From the NCBI RefSeq assembly GCF_964204645.1, contig NC_134027.1:8172485-8236484 (forward strand): a stretch of 64,000 bases of DNA, read 5' to 3'. Below the pieces are notes generated by a model. That model made no database searches. It saw nothing but the letters and a program-made list of their open reading frames with translations, and was not told where the DNA came from. This document shows, piece after piece, positions 14,201 through 29,200 of this stretch; the first letter of the stretch is position 1, and each line of letters starts with the position of its first letter. This DNA comes from Tubulanus polymorphus. Taxonomy: Eukaryota; Nemertea; Palaeonemertea; Tubulaniformes; Tubulanidae. The position numbers were made by a program, and so were the translations under genes.

Positions 14201-17200
14201 CCTTCTCAGTTCTTGATGTATTTCCATTGAACTGATAGAATTTGCTGATTTCTGATATCAACAATCCCTTCCCTATCACTCTTTGAAAAAAAGGTTTCTT
14301 CTCCTTATAGGTCACAGTTGAATTTGAAAATGAATTCATTTTGATATTTAGAACCTGGGGTGCCTGCCTAGGGTCTCATTCAGGGAGGGGTGCACGCAGG
14401 GATTTTATCATATGATAAAAGGACATCCCGAAAAAGTAAACTCATTTTTGGAAATATGGATAAAGAAAGCTTAGGAACCTTTTTAGGTATCAGTCTAATG
14501 TATTTCATTTTGCGGTGAAATTTCTGGGCAACTTGACATTTTTAGGGGGGTGTGCACCCTCCCCTTGGATCTGTCTATGAAAACAGACCACTGATTTTGA
14601 CTTCTATTTGAGATGAGTCTCTGGACCATATAGGCCGATGTCTATCTTGTTGTAGGTCCATAGACAGTAGATATCAGTTAATGTCGATTTGGCGTTTGCC
14701 TCAGATTCCGTATAGAGATATAATGGGTACCGTATAATGGACCTAGATATAATGGGTACCGTATAATGGACCTAGCGTATCATGCATCTCCATGCAGATT
14801 CGAGTGGTCAACCTCTTGCTATTGAATAGTTTTCCTTTTGACCTTTATCTTCGAGGAAATGTCACCGAGATCATGATGAAGGATTGAATTCTCTGAAAAA
14901 TTCCAATATGGTTTCGTTCGAACAATGCATGAACAGCTATTTAGAAGAAGTCCAATACATAGCTCGAGGCGTGGTCTATGGGTTCGTGGTTTTATAGATG
15001 TAGTTGTTGGCCAGAGAGTTTTGACTCGGCTGCTGAAAAGCAAAAGTTGATAGTAAAAGTTTTCGTACTCTGTTTTCATACTCTGTTTTTGTACTCTGTT
15101 TTTGTACTCTGTTTTTGTACTCTGTTTTCATACTCGTTATGACGAGGTAATGTTCGTTGATCGTACATAACAAAAAATTATAGCATCACATTAATTTTGC
15201 CAGTAATGATCAGATCAAAGCAGCTGTATTATGTAATTAATGTCCCTCGTAAATTTGAGCATTTATTATGACTCATCCATGAAGGAATATAATGGCGGTG
15301 TGTATATAAGGTTTATACTCGGTACCAAACATTCAGCACAAGAAGACTTACTTGAAAGTTTATCGACACCTTGAAAAATAACACATTGCTTGATATTTTC
15401 GACATTGATTAATACATATAATATCAAGGATTGGTTAAAAGTTATTTTGAATTTGAATATATCAATAATTGAATTGAATTGACTGGCAACCAGTCTAGCC
15501 CCGATATAGTGATGGCGTGGTGCACATCCTCTCAAAAATAGTTATCAAATATAGAATAAGAGTTATGAAATATATTTGATTACATGATAAAATGTCAAAA
15601 TTCATAATTTTAAATTTGAAACGCCAATATTGATGACGTAATACATATCAACTTAATGCAGAACCCCTTAAATAACGCATGCTAGGTATCATAGTATGTT
15701 ATTGTGACGGTTTTTATGGCGTCAAAACAGAAGTTACGAACTAACGATGTTAAAACGCGTGAAATATGATGTAATCCTTTCATTAAAAAATGCACCGTTG
15801 TTAATTACTAATAACGAACGGCGATGTGATAGAAGCGCATTAACGATCAAAGCTACTGCGCGGGCGAAAGACGTAATCGAACGAGGGGGTGCGAGACAGG
15901 TGTGCTATGGCTGTGACAACAATAATTCTTTGATGTTGCAACTATCAAAGAGGCAACTAGTTGGCGCACGCTTGTTTCAGCTTAGGAAATATAATAATAT
16001 AAAAATCTTTCATTAGACGAGGCATTGATTAGGTATAAACTAGCTAACAGGCATTAACGCTGGCCTGCTGACAATATAGCGCGCGTGCTTGTAAATTAAT
16101 ACCGAGCAGTTGAACCATGACAGCGTCGTGTAGAAAGATCTCAAATTTCTTTACATCCCGGCAATACCAGTGTGACAACATGGAAGTATGATCTACATAC
16201 ATATATGCATTATGATTGTCCCAGGAAACAGGATTCATTGGAATTCAATATGGAAGAAATTGTTTACCTGGTTCCTCATCAATACAGACTTGAGGCGTGA
16301 TCACACAAGCACTTTTGGCCTGGGCCAAGTTAGCCCATATCTATTTGGGCCAGGCTGAATTTGGCACGACCAAGGCCAGGCCTGAACCAAAATTTTGTAC
16401 AGGTCAAATTATTTCATGTGAATAGCAACTGGTTCCGGAAGTGACTCACTTCGCTTTGTTTAAGCATTGTTTAGTATGGAGTGAGTGGTTTACGCACTCT
16501 AATTAGGCACAGGCCAAATTTGACTCGGGCCTGATCCGTGCCAATATGGCCCGGGCCAAATCATCTCTGTATGATCGCGGCTTTGTTGTGCATACGATTG
16601 TTTTATCCCATGTAGGTGTACCTCAGGATTCTTTATTTCAAAAGAAAAGCACTGCGACTTCCACAAAACATTTCAGTCAGTCTAGGCACGTCGTGCATTA
16701 ACTAGCTCATCATTTCGATCAAAGTCTATGAAAATGCAATCGCCTCAGACTGAGATGGATCGTCCTGTCATATTAAAACCAGAAAGCATTCCGCAGATCC
16801 TAAAAACAAATCGCTCGATCCTATATTCGACGATGAAAGCGAATTTCCTCGATCACCGCAGTCGACTCCTCTTTTATTTCGTCATTTATCTCATCGGCTT
16901 TAATCTAGTGCTATGTTTTCCTCTCATTGATTTCTCCTGACGGTGATTAGCCGGCGACGTTTCGTCACATTCGTCGCCTGTTTTATGGCGATTGCGTGAA
17001 AATTCTCGCGAATACGTCCCAGCAGTCGCTCGACGGAAATATACAAGATCTCGTATCCGTGTTCATTCATATTTTGTCGAGGCGTTAGCGACGAAATATG
17101 TAGAAATGCAAATGCGCCTCTCGAAAAATGACTTGAGATCAGGTTTAGTGAGAATGCGTTTCCAAAGAGATGTCGGAAATGAGAAAAACTTTTTGACGTA

Positions 17201-20200
17201 TGAGAATGATTTGTTTTTCAATTAGATGTACATAATTTGTACTCAGTTTAGTTTGATTTGGCCCCGTACCTTTTTGGTATGGTCTTGTTTGGCACAAATA
17301 TACTGGACCCAGTTCCACAGTTCTGAGTTAAGATTTAACTCTTGAGTTAAAACATTGAAAATGAATTGATTTTAACTCTCAGAGTTAACTTTAACTCACA
17401 ACTGTGGAACCGGGCCCTGAATAATATGATCAACTGGCATTGAATTTGGGTCATGTTGATAACAATAGTAAACATTGATGAATGATTTTTGTGACATCGA
17501 AAAAAATCTGAGTTACATATAGAAACACGAGTTAGGACCGTAACAACTGTTGTTCTAGGAGTTTTTATGCAGGGTTTATGCTAATTGGCAGTTGTCTCGA
17601 TTGAGATATTGCGTGTTAAGTCGCTTTAAGTCGTGTTGGGTTCTGTATATTCTCTTTCTCCGAGATGTGGCGTCGCTATATGACATTTAAGTATCCAGGG
17701 TCTCTTCGACGAGAGAACATCCGACTGACGTGTCGGCAATTCGAATTTCACGCCATGAAAACCTGTTTTTAATGCCATCTGATGAACTTAGCCTCAGCAT
17801 CTGAAATTGATAAGCGCATTCGACGCGGTTGCCTCAAAAATGGCGTCGAGGTCGTGCCCTTTATTGATAATGCGCTCTCTATGAAAATGGTATTTGGAAT
17901 TAAATTCCTGGTCTGGTCCGGTGGATTAGTGATCAGGTCGAAAACATGTAATTTTCTTTGTGTCGACGATGGAGGAGTAAGCGTATAGCTAATTGCTTGT
18001 TCGCCATTGTTTGACCATACATTGACTGGCGGCGGTTTTTCACCGATATTGTCACGACGTCCAAAAATAGCGGCCGCTTGATGCAATTATGGGCCGTACG
18101 GACGGACGCTGACCTTGGATCAGGTAGCGTGAGGTAATTGAACGAGAGTATCAGATGAGACGTGTCGAGCGAATAGACTTTCCCAGGCTTTCCCAGAAAT
18201 AAAAGTCATATACTCACGAGGAGGGCAAAATCGGCATGATAAAAGTCATACTCACGAGGAGACGATTTGGCCCGGGGCAAATTGGCACGGATCAGGCCCT
18301 AGTCTAATTTGGTCTGTGCCTAATTCACATGTAAACTGCTCACTCGATAATAAGCAATGCTTAAACAAAGCGAAGTAAGACACTTCTGGAACCAGTTGCA
18401 ATTCACATAATAATTTCACCCGTGCTTCCGACATTTTTGGTCATGCCCATTTGGTGCCCATGCAAAAATTTTGTCCGGGCCTAATTTGGCACAGGCCAAA
18501 AATGCTCATGTGATCATGGCTAAAGATACTAAAACATAGCCTACAGCTAGGAAGGTTTTGCACAATATTCAGATGAATAAAATACATTTAGCGGGCTTAT
18601 GATTACGGATGGTTTTAGACTGACTGTCACCGAGTCCAAGGTCGTAATGATGACGCCGTTGTCGACTGTGTTTTATTCATCCCGGTGGATTTCGATTTCA
18701 TACTACTGATAATAGAATAGAAGCGCTGCTTCAGTTGATGGTAGCGATACTTTGCGACTGCCTACTAATCCCATATTGTCAGCTAGATGACGATATTGAA
18801 CTTGTTGACTGCATTATAAACATTCTGCCTTTCCATGTCCATTATGTCCATAGTTTACTATCCATGCTGTGCAATATTGACACGTTTGGTCATCAAATAT
18901 TTATGCCTTTCGCTGAAAATGTGGCGGCCATTTGGTGTGCGAATGAGTGAAATATGTCATGATCATCAAAATATCGCCTTCATTAGCTGAAAAGGATTTA
19001 GTAAAAGCATTTAGTACTGGACATTCATGATGGAAGTTATCAACATTGATGCGTGTGCTACTTTTCAAATGATGGCATGAATCCGTTTAAGGTAAAGCAT
19101 TATTGAATTCAAGGATGGAATTACTTACCTATAGGAGTGTATTATCACTTTCTTCACTTTGATAATGGTGTACTTGGAAACTATTTACATATGGGAACAT
19201 TTTAGCCATGTTTATACTTTATTCAAAGCAGCGTGTGATACGTTTAGTTGATGCTCGGGCCTTACAAAGCTTCTTATCCATCTAAAAGGGAGCGCCTACC
19301 ATATAATTCTTTGTGGATGTTTTACGGGCATCGCACTAATCATAATCATATTCAAGGGTTTTCATGAGAAGCTTTTTGGGAAAAAGAGCAGTCAGATTAG
19401 TATTAGTATGACATACTGTTGAAAATCAATTAAAACGGCTATTGGCTTGACATGAGAAAGATCCTAAGCGGTATGTAGCAAAATACAAAAAAGGGTTTAT
19501 TTGTCTAGATACACAGAAAGGACGTCGAACTATAAATATAGCTGCAAAGCAGCGATAACGGGTTTTCTGCCTTGTTGGTTTAAATGCTGCACATAAATCA
19601 GTAGACAGAAGACGGTTATCTAGTAGGAGCACCACCTAGAGACCAATACTTATATTAGATATGGAGATCAATACAGCGGAACCTCGTTGATACAAATCTT
19701 GTGGGCAAAAATGAAATTGTATAATATGGGTTTCGTACTATCCAAATCTGGATTGATTTGCATATGTTAGCTGGGACGTGCTGGAAATCATTGTGACGAA
19801 CGGGTTTCATCTTTAACAGAAAAATATGTGTTTCAAAGTACTAAGGTTTATTCGTCTAGATACACAGTCGAAGGACACCGAACAATAATAACGAAAAGAA
19901 AACATGGCTTGCTGAAAAAAGTACGAACATGGCAGATGAAGGCTGTTATCCGTGCTGTTGGCATTTGTAGTAATGAGTTTAATCAAGTGGATGAATATCT
20001 GTAGATTTCATGCTGTTTATCGACTGTATTCGCGATTCGACGCAAAACTTTAATTTGCCATAATTGCGGAGCGTAATTCATATTTCCGCGCGATGTTTGT
20101 GGCTGTAATGGAATCAATATCTAAATCAACAAAATTTACCATCAGATATTTATGACTGACGAAACTACCTCTCTGCAAGTTCAGTTTGGGGGGGGGGGTG

Positions 20201-23200
20201 CAACATTGGACACACTAGACCTATGCCGACTTGTCCTTTGACAGTAACAGTTGAAATACCGCGAAGTGTAGAAAGTTCTTTCCAGGACATTGGCTGAACC
20301 CACATAACCACAGCTTAATATGAGCGATTCCCTGAAAGTGGCTGCTCGTTGAAATAGAAAATTTATAAAGACTACGTGAAAGCATTATCAAATATAACAG
20401 TGAATGAGAAGTATCACTATTAAACCATCAACATAGAAGCCGCATAAAAGCCTGGAACAACTGTTCACACGGCTGACAAATGGGCACTGGCCAAATTTGG
20501 CCTGACCAAAAATGTCCACCCAGGCCTGAGCTAAATTTTGGCACTGGTCAAATTATAGCGTATGAATTGCGACTGGTTCTGAAAGTGTTCCCACTTTTTT
20601 TAGGCATTGTTTAGTATCAAGTGAATGGTTAACATGTGAATTAATTAGGCACGCGGAAAATTTGGGCCAAATCGTCTCCGTGTGATAGCGGCTGTAAACT
20701 AGTTGATACGTCCACGAGTAAACCAATGGTAGTTGCTGATTTTTCTTTACACCAGACCATAATAAATCATCGTTGAATGTCGTATAGATCATTTTAGCTC
20801 GATGGCAATGACAGTCGTCGTTTGGTTTTTGACCCCTGGAATATTGACAATATCAGCAAACAACACACCCGAAGTCGTCTGCTCGTCATCCATCACATTA
20901 TCTGTTCTGCTGTGAGTATCTTACAGATTGGCCGGGGACCTTTATACCCGTGAAAGCCATCAATTTAGATGCTATATACGATTCTATTGATGAGGAAGAC
21001 ATCACGCAGCGAGATTGGTGAAACGACTTTCAAGGTTTTCTCATCTGAATCCAAAACTCAGTTATCCAACTTAAGATTCATCGCATTTTTCTTAGGAAAT
21101 GAGAAAATTTTTGGACATATGAGAATGATTCGTTGTCAATTTGCTGTAATACTAGTGACACGCAGTCTCTTTCCTGATGCTGTAAATAAAAGATGGCCCT
21201 TCCCTACATGAATTAAAAGATGACAATTATGAAGACGATCTCTAAAGAAAAGTTATCGAGCCACAAGTTCTGCGCTCATCTGAATCCGAGGCGCTGTCAT
21301 CGGAAACCAAGTCATCAGTTGTTGGAACTGACTCAGCACGACGGTAAGATGACGAGGGTGGAAAGGATACCGGTGCCATCATCGTCGATGGTGAATAGTT
21401 CAGCGAAATAATTTGACAACGACAACTACCACCGTTACCTCTCCGGGAATAAATTAGATTTGAATACATCTGGGTTGTGATTTGATGACTGGAACCGACT
21501 AGTGGAAACTGCGTGCGTACCGCCGGACGAGATACTGTCTCCATCTCTGATTCAGCTTTCTAAAGAAATCAAGTCATTTTCTGATGATTCACGTCGGGAG
21601 AGAGAGAGTTTTTTTCGTCGTTCGCCACACGTTCCGTAATTGGTCACGCACCAGACGCTATGGGCGCACGGGCGCCTCAGTGTTTTACGATTATGAAATC
21701 GAGTTTCTCAGATATCGCGCGCACGAGTTCTGTTGAGTTCCGCGTCGTCGTACTAATCTTTCAAATGCGTTCTAATATCCATTTACCTGCACAATCCGAC
21801 AGCCGTTAAATTGAGTTCGTTAGCTTGACTCGGTGAGTTTTCTTTTTAGGGATCTCTTTAATAGACGAAGCAGCCGGGTTATTTAATATGTAAAATAATT
21901 GGGCTAGAATCAATGCGGCTTTTTATATATATACTTCAGTGCATTTTCGCAGTCGTAATGAATAACCTTCGTTTGAACTTCTGTCGGATTAAAGTCATAA
22001 ACTTGAAAAGGAATTACGTAGTACAGAGCACACGGGAGCGTTTTCCTCAACAAGTTTTAAGGAAGAGACGATCGGATGAAGCGACTCCGGATCGACGTCA
22101 ATCTCGCCGGGGCGAACGTTTCAATCCGTTCGATCTTACCCGGGGCCGGCAATTAAAGCTCTGACTTCATGAAGCGGCGGCGTTCGTCGTTGGTTTTCCC
22201 TCCGAGGCAAGAATACTTTAACTGATTGGATCTACTCACTTGTAAAATCTAATTTGTCCCGGAATCTGTCACTCACAATAGCGTACTGCTTCGTCATGTA
22301 TGAATCTTGCTCTCAGGGGATGGCGACGTTTTTTCCATTGCTTTGAAAGTTTTAAAACGCTGCTATCATCATCATTGTAGAATTGGACACTGTAGTAATT
22401 GCAGTCCTGATTTTAAAGGACGAATAGTTTTGATCTTGAAATAGGAAATTTTCCCTCTTATTCATTTGATTGATTGATTATACTTATGATTTGTTCTGAA
22501 TTTGGTGTCCCTTACAGACCCACTACGCCTGCTGGGAACGAAACGCGGGGTTTGATTCTGAAAGTGGAAAAGTACAGATATAGTTGGATGATTGGTCGAA
22601 TTAACATAATTTTTCTATTCAAATCGAAGTGACTAATTTGAAATTTCGATTCCAGTTCGTTCGAACAATCGACTCACCTGCTTGAACTGACAAGCGACTA
22701 GTTGGGGCAGTTCTAAGGCTTTCAGTTGTAAGTCAACTAGAAGCACGAAATGGTCCCATCACCAGGGAACAACATGATCGTCTTGTCAGAATTTTTCAAA
22801 ATTCAGTCCCAGGATTTCTTAAAAATCTATGACATCGCATTAAAAATATATTGACAAAATGCACAGTATGAATATGGTGCATGGTATTAATATGGTGCAT
22901 TGTATTAATATGGTGCATGGTATGAATATTGTGCATGGTATTAATATGGTGCATGGTATTAATATGGTGCATGGTATTAATATGGTGCATGGTATTAATA
23001 TGGTGCATGGTATTAATATGGTGCATGGTATAAATATGGTGCACGATATGAATGAAAAATGTTGCATGTCTAGCGATCGGGAACCGGCATTTTGATTGAC
23101 TGGTTTCCAGATGATTGAAGGACCGGTTTCTCTGGGGTAGATGTCTGTCGTATTGATCGTCATTAATGAATGGATGATACGATCTCTTTGATCGTAGGCT

Positions 23201-26200
23201 GACCGATTGTTCGAGAGACTCGCATCGTCGTTCGTCGTCGTCGTCGTTGGATTTCGATCGCGAGCAAGATTGGCGTTGCGGCGACTGACCGACGGAGTCG
23301 GCGGATACCCGGCGTAAAACGAAAACAAACAGATCTCGGGCCAAAATCGCGCCGTGTTCGGAGTTTAACGCAAACTAATCAAAACATCTTAACGCGATTG
23401 GTATTGGGGTTTCGATCGAAGCCAGGGAGAAAATTTGATTGATGGCTGGAGATTTGATGATATTTGTAGATTGTATACGGAATCGAACGCGCGATATATG
23501 ATCAATATATGGGAGAAACTAATTCGGCGATACTCTCCGGCTGTAAATCCTCGGGAATTGGGTAGTGATGTTTTTTTTCGTAAAAATACCACTGTGAAAA
23601 CTGCTGGCTTTTTTTGATTCGCGAATCTTGTATGTATGAACCGCTTATGGCACTGGGTACAGGGGCAGATCGTGGTGCACCCCAAAAATACCCCGAAAGA
23701 AAGCCTAACTGATTCTTGGAAATACAAAGAACGTAAGCTTATGAATTTAATCTTTTTAGATACCTTATCAGTTTGATATTTTTCATTTTCCCGTAAAATT
23801 TCTGGGCAACTTGCCATCTTTAGGGGGGGGGGGTGGTGAGATGATGTTTATGCCTGGAAGTGACACAACTATTCACCCCAGATCTACCTAGAGGAGCTGT
23901 ACATGTCTCGATTAGACATTAGTGCGCGTCAACATTGAGATAATGGTGTTTGACAGTAATTTTCAGTCTGAATCAGCGTCGTAAATTGTTGAAATGGACA
24001 GTTTACTCAAATCAATAATGACTTATTACATCGGTTTTCGCTGAAAACCTTCGCGCCGACTTTTCGTGGCTATTCCTGAATAGACAAAAAATCAGGCTAA
24101 TAGACTTTTTTCGGCCCGAGGCTTTCTCAGAAATGATGTCATCTCGCATGTCAGATAATTGTATAACTGATACTTCTGTCTGACATTTAGGTGACAACTT
24201 CATTAACCTAGGATATGAGTTGAAACTTTTTTTGTTCGGCATGGATGCTGGATACGTTACTGGGTATAATATTTACCGCGCTGCGAAAAAGAGATGATGA
24301 TGATTTCCCTCCTGACATTTCATTATGACAGCTGCCACGAGGTATTACGTCAGTCAAATCGACGGTACATGGTATTAGCCGAGATGAGAGAGAGGATGGG
24401 CTACTTCATTTTCAAATCTACCATAGCGCTACCTGTTGTCGGTTACCGGTACTCAGATATTTGATTACCCCACAGTTACAGCAAGTAGAAAATTCGATTG
24501 AAATCAGAACCTCATAAAATATTTAAGTCCGTTTCAATTTCAGTAGCTGATGCACTTTCTTCAAAAACCTCTTCAAGATTCCCAATCTCTTCTTTACAAC
24601 CACGTGCATTTTATTGGAACTGTCCTGTCTTCTCTTAAACTATGTATTATCTCGTCAAAAAATGGGAATTTCAGATATATGTATAATTGGAAGAAATCAT
24701 ATCCGCTTGATAAGTGTGAACTTGAGTACGACTTCATGGAAATACTGCCTGTAGTTGAAAATATATATTTGGCGACATTTGTTCCCTTTCAAGTACTTGT
24801 CGTAGACCGATATTTTCTTTGATCCATTTTATTGCGGAGCCCGTGAATCGTATGTGCCTTAAATAAGCCCGGTCTGGCCACCAGGTCAATCAGTGTTATT
24901 AACTCGCGGCTTGCCTTTTATTAACCGTACAAACAAGCGAGTGTGTATACTATATTATTAGTATTGGTGAGGTGTAAATGAGACCAGGTATTGTTCAGTC
25001 ATACCGAGGATTGTTGTCAAAAAGGAATTCCGCTTTACCTGTCAGTAATTTATGGTTTACACATATGTAATATATATGTATATTGCATTTTGGTCAAGCG
25101 ACAAACAGTAAAAACATGTCCAAAATTACATTATGCCCTCGATGAACTGCAAGGTTTAAGAGATAAAAATTTGGTGCAATTTCTGAATTAAGGAGCCCCT
25201 CCCCGAGTCTATGGCATTTTTAAGGTTGAATGTTACAAAACCCGATGGACTTGCCTGATGTGCCCTAAGTGACACATTTACCCAGCCTTTACGATGATGA
25301 TACAGTCCTAAAATGTAGCCGGCAGTATAAAGAATATAATATCGCATATTTGCCGCATGTTGTTTTCATGGGAATGAAATGTCTTGGGAAAAACTAGACG
25401 TGTTTTTTGCCCTGTGATAATATCCATTAAATTGGTAAGCTATTACATGGGATGATAAGCCTTCTTTTGAAGTGATATAATCGCCAGCCCTTCCCATTGC
25501 CATAAAACTGTATAAATTACACTGTAATGTGCGCGCTATTATTTATGGGTAATTTCGGAGAATCTTGCATTAATAGTCGAGGTCTTTCTCTCTCTGGCTC
25601 TCCTGTGATTTATCGATGTATTTTATAGCGTTAAATCTGTTATGAATATTTGTACACCCACCGAATAACTCATTGTCTCGTGTTCTGAAAGCGCCTTCGT
25701 AGTTTTATTGGAAATTCTCATGTTTGAAGTTATAAAAATGTCCGATCTCTGATTATATTCGCTAACTGGGATCTAGGTTAGCGGTAAAAGGCACCTCTGT
25801 ACAACTCCCATTCTTCAAATAAGGTAAAAATCAAGTAGATACAATCTTAAGCGGATCTCTACATTTGGGATCTAAAGCCACGATCGCACAAGCGTTCTTT
25901 TGGTCAGGCCAAATTTGGCCCGGAACAACTGTTCACACGGGCCAAATTGGTAGGGACCAGGGCCAAATCATCTCTGTGGTGTGATCGCGGCTTATGGTCG
26001 CGTCACGTTGATAACATAAGAGTTGGAATTTCTTTTCAAATGAACCGATGAAATAACGGTTATTCTAATTTGAATATGCACAAGTTGACGAATGAACCCA
26101 GCATCTACACTGCAATTAAACACACACATACAGAGTCAGAGACCTGTTTGCAGTAAATACTCGGTGAATGGAATAATTCTAGTCACATTCTCGTCGTATT

Positions 26201-29200
26201 CCGATCATGTCTCCTGAATGACGGACGAATTCATTGAATGTTAATAACGACTGTTCCTGTAGAATCTATCTACTCTCGTAATACTTTACATTCAGTTTCT
26301 CCATACGTGTCTATTACAAAAGTATTTGTCATTACAGTTTTCTTACGTTTAAGCGCGTTATTGATGATTAGATAATCTCATTTCCGACGTAAAATTACTT
26401 TTCAATTTGTCATTGAAGAAATGTGAATATCATTGTGTTAATCTATTTAGATTACGACTGAATACGTGAGAGTCTCGGATTCTTGGTATTTCTTAATGGT
26501 TACTATACCACTATTGCTTATGGCTGATTTCAATAGGTAAATTTTTCTCAACTCTTTGTTATTGGCTGAAGTATCTTCTTGAAGTGGTTTATGACTGTTC
26601 CGACAGAAATTTCGAGTTGATTCTTCGCGAGATGATGTCTTGGTTACTATTGACTTCTTACGGTTGCGTTTTGTGTGAGTTATCATCTTCCCCGTGGGTT
26701 ACCGATTCTGAATCATACAAACACCATAATTAAACGTCCTCGTCATCGGGGAAACATCATTGAGTTAGCTGAAAATGCTGAGGCGAACGACGTCAACAGT
26801 TCAAGGTGAAAATGAATTTGTAAGGATTGGTCAAGCTTTTTTGATGCAGAAGTTCGAATCATTCCTAAGATCAAGGGTCAACTGTATATCAGGCAGTATG
26901 GTTCTCCCGACTAAGTTACACGGGGTCCCTATGACTCCTTGATTTTTTAAAAACTCCTTCAAAATGCTTGAAACTCCTTTAATTTGAGCAAAATGTCAAA
27001 TATTCCTTTAACACACTCCTTCCATTTTGAGAAATAGGTAATTAGATCCTCCAGAAGTTGTACATTAGATTACGCCTAATTCGGTACAGTTGGAAGCGAG
27101 GTTTTTTTGTTACCCAATTAGGCGGTTATCGAATTAGAAACTGAGTTCAGTAGTGTCAAGGATAAAAAAATTGCTTACAAAACCACTGAATTAATAGTTT
27201 ACCGAGATGAACAGTACCGTTTAATAAGGAGTCTATAGTAATTGGGGTATAAAAGTGATGCAGGCGCTTCTTTGAAATGTGAAATTTTTTTCTTTCAAAC
27301 TCCTTGAAAACTACTTATATCCTGAAATGACAGATCTGTCGGGACCCTGTTACTCAAAAAGAGGGAGTTCTGTTACTGGCATAAAGGCATATATGTGCCC
27401 CTTTTAGCCAGACAGAATTTGATAAAAGAATGTTTGCATCTCTCGAATTAGCATGGCTATACCTCTACTAAATACCACCCTGAAACATCGCAGTCAAAGT
27501 CAATTGGGAATTATCAATCGAGTTTACAGTTGCCTTGACCAATTTTTATTACACTTCCTGTGTAAATCAAAACATAGCGCGACGACCGATTCCTGTCTAG
27601 TCGGGATGCTGCAATTTTGGCTGATAACTCCGTTCTTCTGTGGCTTATGCGGTTATCAACGTTCAGCATTAATTGTTGATAATTAACTTATATATACATT
27701 TATATCACAGAATTGTACCGGGATGAACTTCAGCGTGAAAACTGAAACAAAAACAAAACGCAACCCCAGAATTTCTTCTTTTATTTATCGGCATTAGCAC
27801 TCTGATATCAAAACCACTATAAAATCATGCATTTGATTGCTATTGATTTATGAATGATGAGGTTTTCGGTTTGGAATATATTTTTAGGTCAATCTTATCC
27901 TTGCTATTATGTTTTGTATATCTTAGTTTCATAATATCATAGAACAGTGATGCTGTTCAACACCTGTTAAACTCTGGTTATCATAACAAATCTGACAGGA
28001 TTTTCATTCTTTCACCTTGCTTTTAGTTATTTAATTTAGATCAGCCACCGTGAAAATGTTCTTAAATATGATATTCGGGCTTCTCACTTGTACCGTACTG
28101 GAGCCAGTTGCTCAAAAGTTGGTTAGAGAAAACCGGCGAATAGAAACCATAGTAACAATGCAATTTCAATTATCACTATCAACTATCCACTGGTTAGCAG
28201 CTGTAGCCAACTTTTGAGCAATTGACCCCTGCTTGACAAGGCATTTTTGGTCGTCTCCCCCACCTGTTACATAAAGAAGAGCAAGTTTAAGGAAATTTCA
28301 TTTTCTGCCGATCAGCAAGCTGACAGGAGGCTGGGCCGTCGGGCGACAATAAGCCGATGCATTCTCCCTTGAAAACAACGTTTGATCCGGACGATAATTG
28401 CATTTTATTGGATTGATACGGGAAAACACTAGCGTCTAATTAACCCGAGTCGTACGCGAGATAATCTCGATATCGGTTACAGTTGAATTAATTCCTAGCG
28501 AGGGTGCCGCAGAAAGTCTGTTTGATCTAGCCCTGCAGGAAACCGCGATTCTACGATATACACCCCAGCAGCAGCAGCAGCAGCGGGTGAGAGACTGCTA
28601 TCGCCGTCGTACTGAGAGACTGATATTATTATTGTCATGCCTCAATATTGTCTCATCCGATACACTGCGGGCGGCGCGGGCGCCTTTGATGTTTCGCAAA
28701 CGTAACCTCATAATTGTATTACTGCGGCGAAATCGGCATTCGTTCTCGCCGGATTTCAGTTGAATCCCGTCGCAAATGACTAAAACTCCCGCGGGACGTG
28801 ATCCCGTCATCGCCGGGGCCCTCGTATAATACCGCGTAGTCGCGACCGCCGCTGATCACGTTTAACAATTTTGACAGTTTCAATGCGACATCAAAGGAAT
28901 CGGTTGATAGACACCGACGTGCGACGCCGTAGCTATATAATCAGTTCGTAATGTCGAAAACTTGCCTCAAATGGAAAGTATCGTCGCCCGGGAGTGCTTC
29001 CGAGCGTGATTGGCTACGTCGAAACGTCACTTACCGGCTAGCGCGGATCGAGGTTAAACCGCATTTACGCGATGCGTCCGCCCGGAAAGCTGGAATTATC
29101 TCGGAAATGGATTTTGCGGCCTCGTTCGGCGGGATGATTGGGTGAGGTTGACTGTAATGAAGTGACAGCGAGCAAACACACGTGTTGCCGGTGAATTGCA

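Noticed and set aside
21913-22164. 83-codon + frame with a basic RKRRSDE stretch
   Set aside because: Lies in nkd intron 2; no acceptor/donor pair in phase and no family recognised.
22796-23344. 182-codon and 162-codon open frames on the - strand
   Set aside because: Most of their length is the 18-bp minisatellite, which is stop-free in several frames; no splice sites or homology support them.
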